Shown here in pieces: positions 24,687-34,259 of a stretch of DNA of 64,000 nt. The notes under the pieces are model-generated. The model worked only from the letters and a program-made list of their open reading frames with translations, was not told where the DNA came from and made no database searches. The position numbers and the translations under genes were made by a program. This DNA comes from Streptomyces sp. RKAG290 (lineage in GTDB: Bacteria; Actinomycetota; Actinomycetes; Streptomycetales; Streptomycetaceae): positions 682,001 through 746,000 of the forward strand of contig NZ_JAJOZC010000001.1 in NCBI RefSeq assembly GCF_023701695.1. Reading direction: 5' to 3'. Each line of letters starts with the position of its first letter. Within the stretch, counting starts at the first letter, position 1.

Positions 24687-26012
24687 GTGACGATGTCCAC
24701 GAGGAGCACCGGTCCCGGACGGCTCGCGGTGCTCGGTCTGCAGCATGTGATCGTGATGTACACCGGGTGTGTGACGGTGCCGCTGGTGTTCGGCGCGGCG
24801 GCCGGCCTCGACGCCGCGACGGTCGCCGTGCTCGTCAACGCCGATCTGCTCGTCGCCGGCATCGTCACGATCATCCAGGGTGCCGGGGTCGGCCGGATCC
24901 TGGGTGTGCGGATGCCGGTGATGGCGGGGGCGGCGTTCACAGCGGTGACGCCGATGATCCTGATCGCCGGGGAGTACGGCCTGCAGGCGGTGTACGGGTC
25001 GATGCTGGCGGCGGGCGTCTTCGGCCTGTTGGCGGCCTACCCGTTCGCGAAGGCGGTGCGCTTCTTCCCACCGCTGGTGAGCGGTGTGGTGATCACGGTG
25101 GTGGGGCTCGCTCTGATCGGCGTCGGGGTGAACCTGGTCGTCGGCAGCGACCCGAAGGCCGCCGACCATGCCGCGCCCTCGCGGCTCGCACTCGCCGCCT
25201 TCGTCGTGATCGTGATCCTCCTCGTCGCCCGCTTCGGCCGTGGCTTCCTCGCGCGGACGGGCGTCCTGCTCGGCGTGGTGGCGGGGACGGCGGTCGCGGT
25301 GCCGTTCGGTCTGGTCGACGTCTCGGCCGCGCGGACGGCGGACTGGATCGGTGTCAGTGCCCCCTTCCACTTCGGGGCGCCGCAGTTCCCCGCGGTTGCG
25401 GTGCTCTCGATGTGCGTGGTGATGCTCGTGCTCTTCGCCGAGTCGACGGCGGATCTCCTCGCGGTCGCGGAGCTGACCGGCAGAAAGCTGACGACCGCGG
25501 ACATGGCACGGGGCCTGGCGGCGGACGGCCTGTCCGGTGTCTTGGGCGGCGTCATGAACGCCTTCCTGGACACGGTGTTCGCGCAGAACGTCGGCCTGGT
25601 GACGATGACGAAGGTCCGCAGCCGGCATGTCGCGACCGTGGCCGGCTGCATGTTGCTGGTACTCGGGCTGATTCCCAAACTGGGCCTACTGGTCGCCGGG
25701 TTGCCGCAGCCGGTGATCGGTGCGGCGGGCCTGGTGATGTTCGCGACGGTCGCCACCGTCGGCATCGGCACGCTCCGCGCGGTGGACTTCGACGGCACGC
25801 ACAACCTGCTGATCGTGGCCGTGTCGATCGGCGCCGGCATGGCCCCGGAGGTGGCCCCCGATCTGTACAGCAGGCTCCCGGAGGGGGTGGGGATCGTGCT
25901 GGGATCGCCGGTCACGAGCGCGACTGTGGTGGCGTTCGGGTTGAACCTGGCGTTCAACGGAAGGGGACCGAAACGCGTGCGGCGCGCGGAACCGGTCGAC
26001 GTACCGGCCTGA
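24687..26012 (+). CDS. NCS2-family nucleobase permease (second copy)
   Basis: 441 residues, same fold as the first copy: LGLQHVIVMYTG in TM1, AGAAFTAVTP in TM3, and a complete NAT signature QNVGLVTMTK with the canonical Asn. It begins 13 bases after the oxygenase stop with GAGGAG in the gap; GTG at 24687 is the likely start, with an ATG two codons on as alternative. Two diverged permeases in one operon suggest two substrates, or import of a substrate and export or exchange of a product. Confidence 0.87.
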   Translation: MTMSTRSTGPGRLAVLGLQHVIVMYTGCVTVPLVFGAAAGLDAATVAVLVNADLLVAGIVTIIQGAGVGRILGVRMPVMAGAAFTAVTPMILIAGEYGLQAVYGSMLAAGVFGLLAAYPFAKAVRFFPPLVSGVVITVVGLALIGVGVNLVVGSDPKAADHAAPSRLALAAFVVIVILLVARFGRGFLARTGVLLGVVAGTAVAVPFGLVDVSAARTADWIGVSAPFHFGAPQFPAVAVLSMCVVMLVLFAESTADLLAVAELTGRKLTTADMARGLAADGLSGVLGGVMNAFLDTVFAQNVGLVTMTKVRSRHVATVAGCMLLVLGLIPKLGLLVAGLPQPVIGAAGLVMFATVATVGIGTLRAVDFDGTHNLLIVAVSIGAGMAPEVAPDLYSRLPEGVGIVLGSPVTSATVVAFGLNLAFNGRGPKRVRRAEPVDVPA

Positions 26013-26293
26013 AGCCGTCCGCGCACTGATGCCGGCACCATCTCGGGCTCCGGCGTGCCGGCAGAGCGGCGAATTCGGTGGCGAGGCCGAGGACGATCCG
26101 GCATTCCGCCGCGACCAGGTTGGCCAGTCCGGTCAGCGGGGGTGGAGAGTTCGCCCTGGTGGATTGTGCGGAGCCGACCCAGGAGATCCTCGACCGGGCC
26201 GCCACCTGTTGCCGACGAACCTCCGGCTCGGGGCACCAGGACGAGCGGGTACAGTGCGCGCGTCGTCAGTCCGGCTACTTGAGGAGGGGAAGC

Positions 26294-27514
26294 GTGACCG
26301 ACACCAGCGAAGCCCGGTCCGCGGACGGTGCAGCGCATGCGACCGAGCAGAGTCGACTGCGCCGCCTGATGCGCTACATCCCTTTGATCGCCCCCGTCCT
26401 GCTGTGGACCGTGCCCTGCTGGGTGCTGCTGCACGCCGGCCAGGACTGGCCGCTCCCCGTGGCGCTGGGCGGCACCGCCCTGTTCGTCCTGGGGCTGATC
26501 GCCATGCCGCTCGCGATGATGCGCGGCCACGGCCGGCGGCAGCAGGACTGGGCGGCGATCGTCGGAGACACCCTCCTCGGGGCCAGCTGGGTGCTGTTCA
26601 CCTGGTCCGTCCTGCTCGGCGTGCTGCTGCGCCTCGCCCTGGCCGTGGCCGGCGTAGGCGACGGGCAGTACCGGGCCCGGATCGTCACCTGGGTGGTCAT
26701 CGGCGTAGCCGCCGTGCTGCTCGCCTGGGGGTACGCCGAGGCCCGCCGGGTGCCACGGGTGCGCCGGCTCGACGTCCAGCTCCCGCGCCTGGGCGCCGGG
26801 TTGGACGGCACCCGCGTCGTCCTCATCACCGACACCCACTACGGCCCGCTCGACCGCGCCCGCTGGTCGGCGCGGGTCTGCGAGAAGGTCAACGCCCTGG
26901 AGGCCGACCTGGTCTGCCACACCGGCGACATCGCGGACGGCACGGCCGAACGCCGCCGCGACCAGGCCGCCCCGCTCGGCACCGTGGAAGCCACCCGGGC
27001 CCGGGTCTACGTCACCGGTAACCACGAGTACTACAGCGAGGCCCAGGGCTGGGTCGACCTGATGGACGAGCTGGGCTGGGAGCCGCTGCGCAACCGTCAT
27101 CTGCTGCTCGAACGCGGCGGCGACACCCTGGTGGTCGCCGGAGTGGACGACGTCACCGCCGAGTCCTCCGGTCTGGCCGGCCACCGCGCCCACCTAGAAG
27201 GAGCCCTGAGCGGCGCCGATCCAGACCTGCCCGTCCTGCTCCTGGCCCATCAGCCCAAGTTCGTCGACCGGGCCGCAGCGGGCGGCGTCGACCTCCAGCT
27301 CTCGGGCCACACCCACGGCGGCCAGATCTGGCCCTTCCACCACCTCGTCCGCATCGACCAGCCGGCCCTCGCCGGCCTCAGCCGCCACGGCGCCCGCACC
27401 CTGCTCTACACCAGCCGCGGCACCGGTTTCTGGGGCCCGCCGTTCCGCGTCTTCGCCCCCAGCGAGATCACCCTGCTGGTACTCCGCTCCCCGCAAGGGC
27501 CTGCCACCTCGTAG
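26294..27514 (+). CDS. Membrane-anchored metallophosphoesterase
   Basis: 406 residues. Residues ~30-150 contain four hydrophobic helices; the rest is a calcineurin-like phosphoesterase with all metal motifs: ITDTHYGP (D-x-H), HTGDIADG (GD), TGNHEYY (GNHE), LAHQPKF (H) and SGHTHGGQ (GHTH). This is the arrangement of YkuE/YaeI-type and related phosphoesterases at the membrane; natural substrates are uncertain (UDP-diacylglucosamine or phospholipid-type in some relatives). GTG start with GAGGGGAAGC before it. Convergent with the radical SAM gene of the lanthipeptide operon. Confidence 0.85.
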   Translation: MTDTSEARSADGAAHATEQSRLRRLMRYIPLIAPVLLWTVPCWVLLHAGQDWPLPVALGGTALFVLGLIAMPLAMMRGHGRRQQDWAAIVGDTLLGASWVLFTWSVLLGVLLRLALAVAGVGDGQYRARIVTWVVIGVAAVLLAWGYAEARRVPRVRRLDVQLPRLGAGLDGTRVVLITDTHYGPLDRARWSARVCEKVNALEADLVCHTGDIADGTAERRRDQAAPLGTVEATRARVYVTGNHEYYSEAQGWVDLMDELGWEPLRNRHLLLERGGDTLVVAGVDDVTAESSGLAGHRAHLEGALSGADPDLPVLLLAHQPKFVDRAAAGGVDLQLSGHTHGGQIWPFHHLVRIDQPALAGLSRHGARTLLYTSRGTGFWGPPFRVFAPSEITLLVLRSPQGPATS

Positions 27515-27562
27515 CGCGGAGGGGGCTCGTCGGTGCTTCATGGGCCGGCTCACCGGACAGCA

Positions 27563-27584
27563 CCCGCCGGGCGGTGCCGGCGGG
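27563..27584. terminator. GC hairpin between convergent genes
   Basis: CCCGCCGG pairs perfectly with CCGGCGGG across a six-base loop (GCGGTG). It lies 49 bases after the phosphoesterase stop and 66 bases after the radical SAM stop on the other strand, so it can serve either direction. There is no U-tract, which is usual in streptomycetes. Confidence 0.55.
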
Positions 27585-27650
27585 ACGGGGATCCCATCGC
27601 GTCCGGAAGACCCCGTGCTGGCCAGGAGCCGTCCCTTCAGCACAGAAACC

Positions 27651-28688
27651 TCAAAGATCGGGCGAAGCGTGCGGTACGAAGGGTGCGCGAGCTGCGATCC
27701 GTTCGCGCACCGAGTCGGAGCCGAAGTGGTGGTCGATCCGGCGCGCGGCTTCGGCCCAGTCGGACATGGTCCGGACCGGATGGAGAGTCTCGACGACGAA
27801 CGCCGACTGCGGCCGGTCACGGGCGCGGGACCACAGCGTCCGGGCAGGCTCGTCCAGGAGGCACCCGACCGTTCCTTCGTACATCGGCATGCCCCGTACC
27901 TGTCCGTCCGGCTCCACTTGCATGAGACCGGTCATCGCGTACCCCCTCGCGATCAGATCGGGGTGCATCTGGAGCGCGCGCCCGTCGAAGGTCTGAACGG
28001 ATGTGGCCGGTGGCAGCAGGCCGGCGAGGCGGCGACTCAGTTTCGGACCAGCGAGCTCGTCCAGCTGTTGGTCGCCCAGGAGTTCGTGCTGTGCATAGCC
28101 TTTCCGGTTGGCCAGCCCACCCGGAACCGCGGCTCCGAAGGAAACGGACGCCAGATGCGGGAATCGACTCGCGACGTCCCTGCACAGTGGCTCCATGTCG
28201 CCGAAATTGCTACGCACAAGGGTGCAATCGATACCGAAAGGCACCGCCGTGTCCCCGCTTCGCCGGGCTGCCTCGTCGAGCACACCCAGGGCGTGTATCG
28301 CCCGGCCGAATGAACCGGCACGCCCGCGGATCCGGTCGTGTACCGCTGCCGTTGCTCCGTCGAGACTGAGATGCACGTGGGAGAAGGCACCCAGCACATC
28401 ATCGAGGTTCCTCTCCGTGAGGAGCCATCCGCTGGTGAACAGGCCGACACCGATACCGGCCTTCCGGAACCTCTGTGCCAGCTTGTGAACATCCTTGACC
28501 AGGAGGGGTTCGCCTCCGCTGAACTGGACAGCGCGTGGGCCGAGAGAGATGAGGGCGTCAGCCACCTTCTCCATGTCCGCCATGGAGAGTTGGCGAGAGG
28601 GCCGCCTGCCTGACTCGGAGTAGCAGTGGGTGCATCGCAGCGGACACGCGTAGGTGAGGTCCCAGTTGACCTCCTGAGGGTTCTGCAT
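27651..28688 (-). CDS. Radical SAM enzyme at the end of the lanthipeptide operon
   Basis: 345 residues. The [4Fe-4S]-SAM motif is C15-x3-C19-x2-C22 (CPLRCTHC), followed by FSGGEPLL (SAM methionine/ribose contact) and FTSGWLLT and HLSLDGA barrel strands. The C-terminus, where SPASM or Twitch auxiliary clusters normally have four to seven cysteines, shows only one (EGTVGCLLDE), so an auxiliary cluster is unlikely or atypical. Its closest feel is of radical SAM proteins in RiPP loci. It starts 58 bases after the second ABC gene with GGAG before ATG and is the last gene of the operon. Likely a peptide modifier (thioether, epimerisation or C-C bond), but the reaction is not predictable. Confidence 0.8.
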   Translation of the reverse strand: MQNPQEVNWDLTYACPLRCTHCYSESGRRPSRQLSMADMEKVADALISLGPRAVQFSGGEPLLVKDVHKLAQRFRKAGIGVGLFTSGWLLTERNLDDVLGAFSHVHLSLDGATAAVHDRIRGRAGSFGRAIHALGVLDEAARRSGDTAVPFGIDCTLVRSNFGDMEPLCRDVASRFPHLASVSFGAAVPGGLANRKGYAQHELLGDQQLDELAGPKLSRRLAGLLPPATSVQTFDGRALQMHPDLIARGYAMTGLMQVEPDGQVRGMPMYEGTVGCLLDEPARTLWSRARDRPQSAFVVETLHPVRTMSDWAEAARRIDHHFGSDSVRERIAARAPFVPHASPDL

Positions 28689-28746
28689 TTTCGGCTCCAG
28701 GGCATGTGGGAGGGAGAGGGTAAGGCTGCGGTGGCTTTCTCAGCGC

Positions 28747-30519
28747 TCAACAAGGGCGGGCAGGTGACGCGGCTTCGCGTCCGGACCAGTGCCCTACGAG
28801 TTCGGTGTAGAGGGAAGAAGTGCACAGCAGCCCGTCGTGAGTGTCCACAAGGCAGCGAACACCGTCGAGCAGCACGATTCGGTCGGCGCGCAGTGCGGAA
28901 CTGATGCGATGGGCCACGACGATCAGGGTGGTGTCGGAGCGCCGGGCGAAGGCTTCCTCCACGCGCTTTTCGGACTCCGTGTCGAGTGACGAGGTGGCTT
29001 CGTCCAGGAGGACCACCCGTGCCGGAGAGAGATGGACGCGCGCGAGGGCGATGAGTTGCCGCTCACCGGCGGACAGTTTCGAAGTGCTGTGTGCGAGGTC
29101 GGCATCCAGCCCGCCGGCCGCGCTGACGACATCGGTCAGCCCCAGAGACTCGATGCATTCCGAGAGGGTCTGTTCGCTCGCATCCGGCTGGAGGTACAGG
29201 AGGTTGTCCCGCAACGTGCCCGTCACGATGTATGCCTCCTGCGGGATGAGCGCGATCTCCCGCCGCAGGTGGTCCGGTGGAATTTCGTCGATCGGCACGT
29301 CGCCGTAGGAAACCGTGCCGGAGTCGGCTCGACGCAGGCCGCCGAGGAGATCGATCAATGTCGATTTGCCGATACCACTCGGCCCGACGACAGCGAGGTG
29401 CTCCCCGGGCAGGATGGTCAGGTCGAGGTCACGGACAACGGGTTCAGCCGCCGCACCGTAGGAGAAAGTGAGGCCACGCAGCTCGATCCAGGTGCCCGAC
29501 GGTCTCTTCGACGGGTCGGATCCGATCGGGACGGCGCGCCCCTCATGATCATGCGAGATGACCTCCGACAGCCGCTGCATGACCACACCGAGCTGCAGTC
29601 CCCAGGCGCCCAGCAGACTCGTCGTTGCACGCAGGGCGGGCTCGATGCCCGCGGTGAGACATGCCGTGGCACCGACCAACTCCCCCATGGTCAGCCACCC
29701 GTGGTCAAGCATCCAGGGCGCCAGGCCCAGCAGAGCGACAAGAGGGGCATGGCAGCCGAGGGCGACCACGGCTATGCGGGTGGCTTCCGCTCGGGCCGCT
29801 GCATTCATCGCCGAGGCTTGGCGCTCGGCCACCAGCGCCACGTCCGACTCGGCGCGCTCATGGGCTCCGGCCGCGACTATGTCCCGTACGCCGGCCACGA
29901 CGGTGCCCACCCGTTGCGCCACGGCTTCGTCGGCGAGTACAGCGTCGTAGCGTCGCTGCGCCATCGACCGCAGCGCCAGGCAGAACACTCCGACGGCTGC
30001 GAGCAGGGGTGGTCCGACCATGAGGCCGACGACCGGAGCGACGGTCATGGAGCCGAGGAACGCACCGGCCACGGCCAGCGCCAGGCGCAGGACCGAGCGC
30101 AGAAGCGCTGAGGTCAGCAGTCGGGCGGTGTCGACATGGCCCGTCAGCTGCGCCACGGCTGAAGCATCCAGTGCACGAGGGTCCGCCACCGCCCGTCGCA
30201 ACGTGGCTGTCATGAGGCGCCTGGTCAGGTTGTCGCGCAGGGACTCGACGATGAGGGCGAGGGGGCCGAAGATCGCGCGCCCCGCTACAGCCTTGATCAT
30301 CAGCGCGAGGCCGAGGACCGCGATCCACGCAAGGCCGGTCGCGGGTCTGTCAGCCAGGAATCCGTCGTCCAGGGCCCTGGCCATCACGAAGCCCGTCACC
30401 AACGCCGGCAGAGCTTCCAGCGCTGACCAGCCCAGAAGACGGCGCAATGGGCCCCGTTGGCGGGAGAGTTCTTCGAAGAGCAGTCTCCAGCCCTGCCCGC
30501 TCCGGTTCCGCTCACTCAT
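28747..30519 (-). CDS. ABC exporter half-molecule 2 (permease-ATPase fusion)
   Basis: 590 residues: six membrane helices over the first ~310, then an ATPase domain with Walker A VVGPSGIGKST, signature KLSAGERQL, Walker B RVVLLDEATSS and switch His in VVAHRISS, all canonical. It pairs with the gene directly upstream; the two overlap by eight bases (ATGAGTGA), which supports a heterodimeric exporter. In this operon the cargo is most likely the modified peptide or its leader-bearing form. No N-terminal C39 peptidase domain is present, consistent with a separate S9 protease doing the leader removal. Confidence 0.87.
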   Translation of the reverse strand: MSERNRSGQGWRLLFEELSRQRGPLRRLLGWSALEALPALVTGFVMARALDDGFLADRPATGLAWIAVLGLALMIKAVAGRAIFGPLALIVESLRDNLTRRLMTATLRRAVADPRALDASAVAQLTGHVDTARLLTSALLRSVLRLALAVAGAFLGSMTVAPVVGLMVGPPLLAAVGVFCLALRSMAQRRYDAVLADEAVAQRVGTVVAGVRDIVAAGAHERAESDVALVAERQASAMNAAARAEATRIAVVALGCHAPLVALLGLAPWMLDHGWLTMGELVGATACLTAGIEPALRATTSLLGAWGLQLGVVMQRLSEVISHDHEGRAVPIGSDPSKRPSGTWIELRGLTFSYGAAAEPVVRDLDLTILPGEHLAVVGPSGIGKSTLIDLLGGLRRADSGTVSYGDVPIDEIPPDHLRREIALIPQEAYIVTGTLRDNLLYLQPDASEQTLSECIESLGLTDVVSAAGGLDADLAHSTSKLSAGERQLIALARVHLSPARVVLLDEATSSLDTESEKRVEEAFARRSDTTLIVVAHRISSALRADRIVLLDGVRCLVDTHDGLLCTSSLYTELVGHWSGREAASPARPC

Positions 30520-32344
30520 GGCGTGTTTCCCGCGGTCCCGTCGAAGCGATCGGTCCATGTGCAGCGTCCTCGCCGTCGTCGGGGGCAGGCCCTCCGGCCA
30601 GAGCGGCCCGATAGGCGGGGATCTCCCAGAGCTCCGCGTGGGGTGCGACCGCCCGCACCTTGCCCGCTTCCAGCCAGACCACGAGGTCGGCGCGGGTCGC
30701 CGTCGAGGCCCGGTGAGTGACGATCAGCCGCGTACCTCCGAAGTTGAGTGCACGGCTCACCAGGAGTTCGGTGACCGTGTCGAGGTGGGAGGTTGCGTCG
30801 TCCAGGACGAGAACGCGCGCCGGACGTGCCGCGGCCCGTGCCAGGCCCATCCGCTGGCGCTCTCCGCCGGAGAGCTTCAGCCGTGTGAGGGGAGTGTTGT
30901 AGCTGTCGGGGAGCCGTTGGATGAAGTCGTGGGCGTGCGCCGCCCGCGCCGCCCGCTCGACGAGACCGTCGGGGGCCGTGAGCAGGCCATAGCGGATGTC
31001 GTCACTGATGGTGTGTCCCAGACTTGCAGGCTGCGCGAAGGCGTAGGTCACCGCCTGGCTCAGTGCGAGGCGGCCGAGCGTATGGACCGGCACGCCGTCG
31101 AGGCGGACTTCACCGGCATCGGGGTCGATCAAGCGTCCCACCACGGCTGCGAGTACTGACTTCCCTGCCCCTGACCTACCGACGATCGCCACACTGCTGC
31201 CGGCTTCGACATCGAGATCAATCGCGTCGAGAATGAGCCGGTCCCCGTCCACGACGGTGAGCGCCCGGATCGACAGTGCGCCGAGGCCATCCGGGAGCGA
31301 GGCGCCGGCAACCGCTCCGCCGACGCCGGAAGCGGTTGTCATGATCTCGGTGACCCGCACAGCACTCGCGCGTACACGGGCCAGCCGTGCCAACGGGTCC
31401 AGGTTGTCGAGGAGCCCGATCCCGAGAGCGGTGTAACCGGCGACGGCCACGAGGCTCCCGGGAGTGATCCGCCCGAGGGCTACGCCGATTCCTGCGACGC
31501 CGAGTACCGCAAGTTCCGTGACGGGCATCAGCAGCGAGGTGCGCCATGTCGCCGCTCGCTGGACCTCCCACGTCGCTCTACCCAGGGCCGCCAGCTCCGG
31601 AAGCGGCGCGAGCACACGAGCGGTCTCCTTGGCGGTCGTGCCCATGGCGCCTATGCTTCGCGCACCGGCAATGGCATCGACGAGCCGTGCGGAAATGTCG
31701 CTCTGCACCTCCTGATAACGGGTCTGGTGCGCGCCGTACTTCTTCAGGAACCCACCGGATACGAGCGCCATGGGGGCGACGCCGACGACGAACGTGCACC
31801 CGATCGTCCAGTCGATGGACCACAGCGCGGCGACCCCACAGACCGGGATGACGAACCCGGCAACGATGCTCACCACCCCGTAGGACGCCTCCGCCGCCTC
31901 GGCGGCATTGCCCACCACACGGCTGATGACATCGCCGATCGGATAGCGTCGCTGCCCCCGCAGACCCAGTGCCAGGACCCGCCGCAACATGGCCATGCGC
32001 AACAGGAAGGCGGCCCGGGCACCCGCGGCCGCACCACCAAGGGTCAGAGCCGTGGACGCCGTCGCGGCCAGGACGAGAAGCGCTGCCGGGTAGAGCACGT
32101 CGGCGAAGCTCCGGTGCGCACCCGCAGCCGCGTCGATGGCCGCGGCGATGGTGCCCGGCAGAAACAGCGCTGTGACCGCCTGCGCAGTCGCTCCGAGGAG
32201 GAGCACGATCGACGAGCGCGGTGAGGCTGCCATGGTGCTCAGCAGAAGCCGGTCGGCCTGCTTCTGCAGTGTGGCAGGGGACGGCTGGACTCCATCCGTG
32301 GATTTCTGCGGGGCCGGGGCCCAGAGGGATTTCGCGCTGTTCAA
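30512..32344 (-). CDS. ABC exporter half-molecule 1 (permease-ATPase fusion)
   Basis: 610 residues from a TTG start whose TTGA overlaps the stop of the S9 peptidase gene; GAGGAGGAG lies just before. Six membrane helices, then the ATPase: Walker A IVGRSGAGKS, signature KLSGGERQR, and Walker B VLVLDDATSH, with Asp in place of the catalytic Glu, and switch His in VTHRAST. A Glu-to-Asp change in one partner is the usual mark of an asymmetric heterodimeric exporter, so this is the degenerate-site subunit. The longer reading frame upstream lies inside the peptidase gene and is not used. Confidence 0.85.
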   Translation of the reverse strand: MNSAKSLWAPAPQKSTDGVQPSPATLQKQADRLLLSTMAASPRSSIVLLLGATAQAVTALFLPGTIAAAIDAAAGAHRSFADVLYPAALLVLAATASTALTLGGAAAGARAAFLLRMAMLRRVLALGLRGQRRYPIGDVISRVVGNAAEAAEASYGVVSIVAGFVIPVCGVAALWSIDWTIGCTFVVGVAPMALVSGGFLKKYGAHQTRYQEVQSDISARLVDAIAGARSIGAMGTTAKETARVLAPLPELAALGRATWEVQRAATWRTSLLMPVTELAVLGVAGIGVALGRITPGSLVAVAGYTALGIGLLDNLDPLARLARVRASAVRVTEIMTTASGVGGAVAGASLPDGLGALSIRALTVVDGDRLILDAIDLDVEAGSSVAIVGRSGAGKSVLAAVVGRLIDPDAGEVRLDGVPVHTLGRLALSQAVTYAFAQPASLGHTISDDIRYGLLTAPDGLVERAARAAHAHDFIQRLPDSYNTPLTRLKLSGGERQRMGLARAAARPARVLVLDDATSHLDTVTELLVSRALNFGGTRLIVTHRASTATRADLVVWLEAGKVRAVAPHAELWEIPAYRAALAGGPAPDDGEDAAHGPIASTGPRETRHE

Positions 32345-34259
32345 TTCTCCTCCTCGGGTTCCTTCGAGACCGCGCCTGTGGGGGGTTCGAGTCCGGCGAC
32401 GAAGAAGGAGACCAGGTCCTCTTGGAGCTGGTGACCGTTGCTGCCCGACAGCACGTTGTGGCCTCCCCGGACTTCCCGGAGTGCGAAGTCCAGGTCTTCG
32501 CGCCACCCCAGTGCCAGGAGACGGCTGCGCAGTTCCTGCGATTGGTTCACGGGGACGACCTCGTCCTGGAGGCCGTGGCAGATGACCATCTGCGCCGTGA
32601 TCTCATGCAGACACTCTTCCGCCGCGCGCGAGGTCCGGGCGCCGCGCCGTGCAGGCCCTGCGCCTTGTCGTTCGAGAAAGGAACGCACCGCAGGAGTAGC
32701 CACGTCATGCAGGCTGCGTGCGGACAGGAACGGGGAGATGAGGGCACATCTCGACCAGTACGCCGGAGCGTGACCGGCCGCCAGCAGCGCCAGGTAGGCT
32801 CCGTAGCTCTCTCCGTAGAGCATCACCGGGGGCAGCCCCCGGCGTTGCCCAGTGAGCGACCGGACGATGTGGAGGATGTCGTCCAGGTCGGGGCCTCCCC
32901 AAGCGCCACGGATGCCGGCCCGGTGGTCCGGACCGTAGCCGGTGCTCCCCCGCTGGTTGGGTGCCAGTACGGCGATACCCGCAGCGGCAAGGCGCTGGAA
33001 GAACGGGTTGAACTCCAACTTCCAGGAAGCCGCCGGTCCCCCGTGCAGCGCCACGACCAGCTGCGGTGCCCGGGCCCAGTCCTTCCCCCGTACACCACGG
33101 CCTCGACGTCGCCGGCAGCGCCGGCGAGCACTTCGGTGTGAGCGCCCTCCCAGTGGGCGTGAGCGCGCCGTGGGGGTGGTTTCGCCCCATCCGCGATACG
33201 TGTACTGACGGCCAGGCTCAATGGCGCGAACGGCTCGGTCGGGGTGCTCCCGACGAGCCGCAGGCTGTCGCCGACCCATCGTGCCGCAGACGTCAACACC
33301 CCCGCAGGGCAGTCGGGCTCGCTGAGCGCCTCCGTGCCCGTGCCCGTCACAGCGGTGATGAGCAAGTGACTTCCGGTGCCTCGGTCGGCGGTGAGCGCCA
33401 GATGTGTGCCGTCGGGTGAGAGCGCGAGCGGGATCTGGGCTGCGTGGGCCAGAGATTCGGGGAGTGTCAGTGGGGGAAGACGCCGTGCCCTGCCGCCCGA
33501 GATCATGCTGAGGTGTGTGTGCGCCCCGTCCTGTTCGGCCACGAGGACCGCGTCGGCTTCGGGCGCGGCCAACAGCAGATGGGTCGGCGTACTCCGCTCC
33601 ACGTCGAACAGGCGTGAGACCCCTCCGGTGGCCATGTCCACGCGGACGGGCATGACCTGACCGTCTCGTACGAGAGTGAATCCCAGCGACCGGCCTTCCG
33701 GGTCCAGCCGGCAGCCTCGACGCAACGCCCCGTCGATGTCGTCTGCTGCGAGGACCTCACGCAGCGTCGGCGATCGGTCACTGAGACTCCACAGCGACGA
33801 ACGGCCTTGATGGTCAGTCATCACCACGGCTGCCAGCCGGGACGGCCCCTCGCCGGGCACGAGACGCAGACCGGCGATCTCGGTCCGGGTGAGGACCACT
33901 TGGTCAGGCGGACGGTCCGCGTGTGCCGGGCCAAGGCCGGTGGAGTCGAGAAGGACGATCTCGTGTCGGCCCCGGTGGGGACGTGCGAGGAGGACTCGCC
34001 CGTCATCGAGAGGCAAAGCCTGCGTAGCCAGGGAATCACCGGAGCCGGTTAGCAACCGGGGCTCGTAGGAAGTGCCCGTCCAACGCCACGCCTCCACCCC
34101 CCAGGGGGCGTCCCCATCGTCGTAGGTGGCGCGGAGGCACACGGCATGGCGCCCCCGGTCGGAGAAGGCGAAGCTCTTGCGGTTCGGTGGGGGCGCCTGG
34201 GGCAGACGGTCATTCCGACGCCAGGCGACAGAGGCCGGGAAGGCCTGCCGAGGGTTCAT
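32341..34259 (-). CDS. S9 prolyl-oligopeptidase-type protease (apparent frameshift)
   Basis: The first ~390 codons (from ATG 34259, overlapping the lanL stop as ATGA) form a beta-propeller-like N-terminal part; the remainder is an alpha/beta-hydrolase: ALHGGPAASWK, catalytic serine in YGESYGAY, aspartate in HGLQDEVVP, histidine in RGGHNVL. The two parts are in different frames, meeting at a run of five G (minus strand) at 33085-33089; one extra G restores YGGKDWARAP and a 639-residue protein, normal for the family. A prolyl oligopeptidase (FlaP) removes leaders in the flavipeptin lanthipeptide system, and the precursors here carry Pro just before the Cys-rich core, so this is the likely leader peptidase. 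Confidence 0.85.
33085..33089 (-). other. G5 run where the S9 peptidase frame breaks
   Basis: On the minus strand, upstream frame reads GTG TAC GGG GGA and downstream frame needs GGG GGG AAG GAC. Inserting one G here makes the whole gene continuous. It is one of a series of identical one-base repairs in the window (see findings). Confidence 0.7.
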
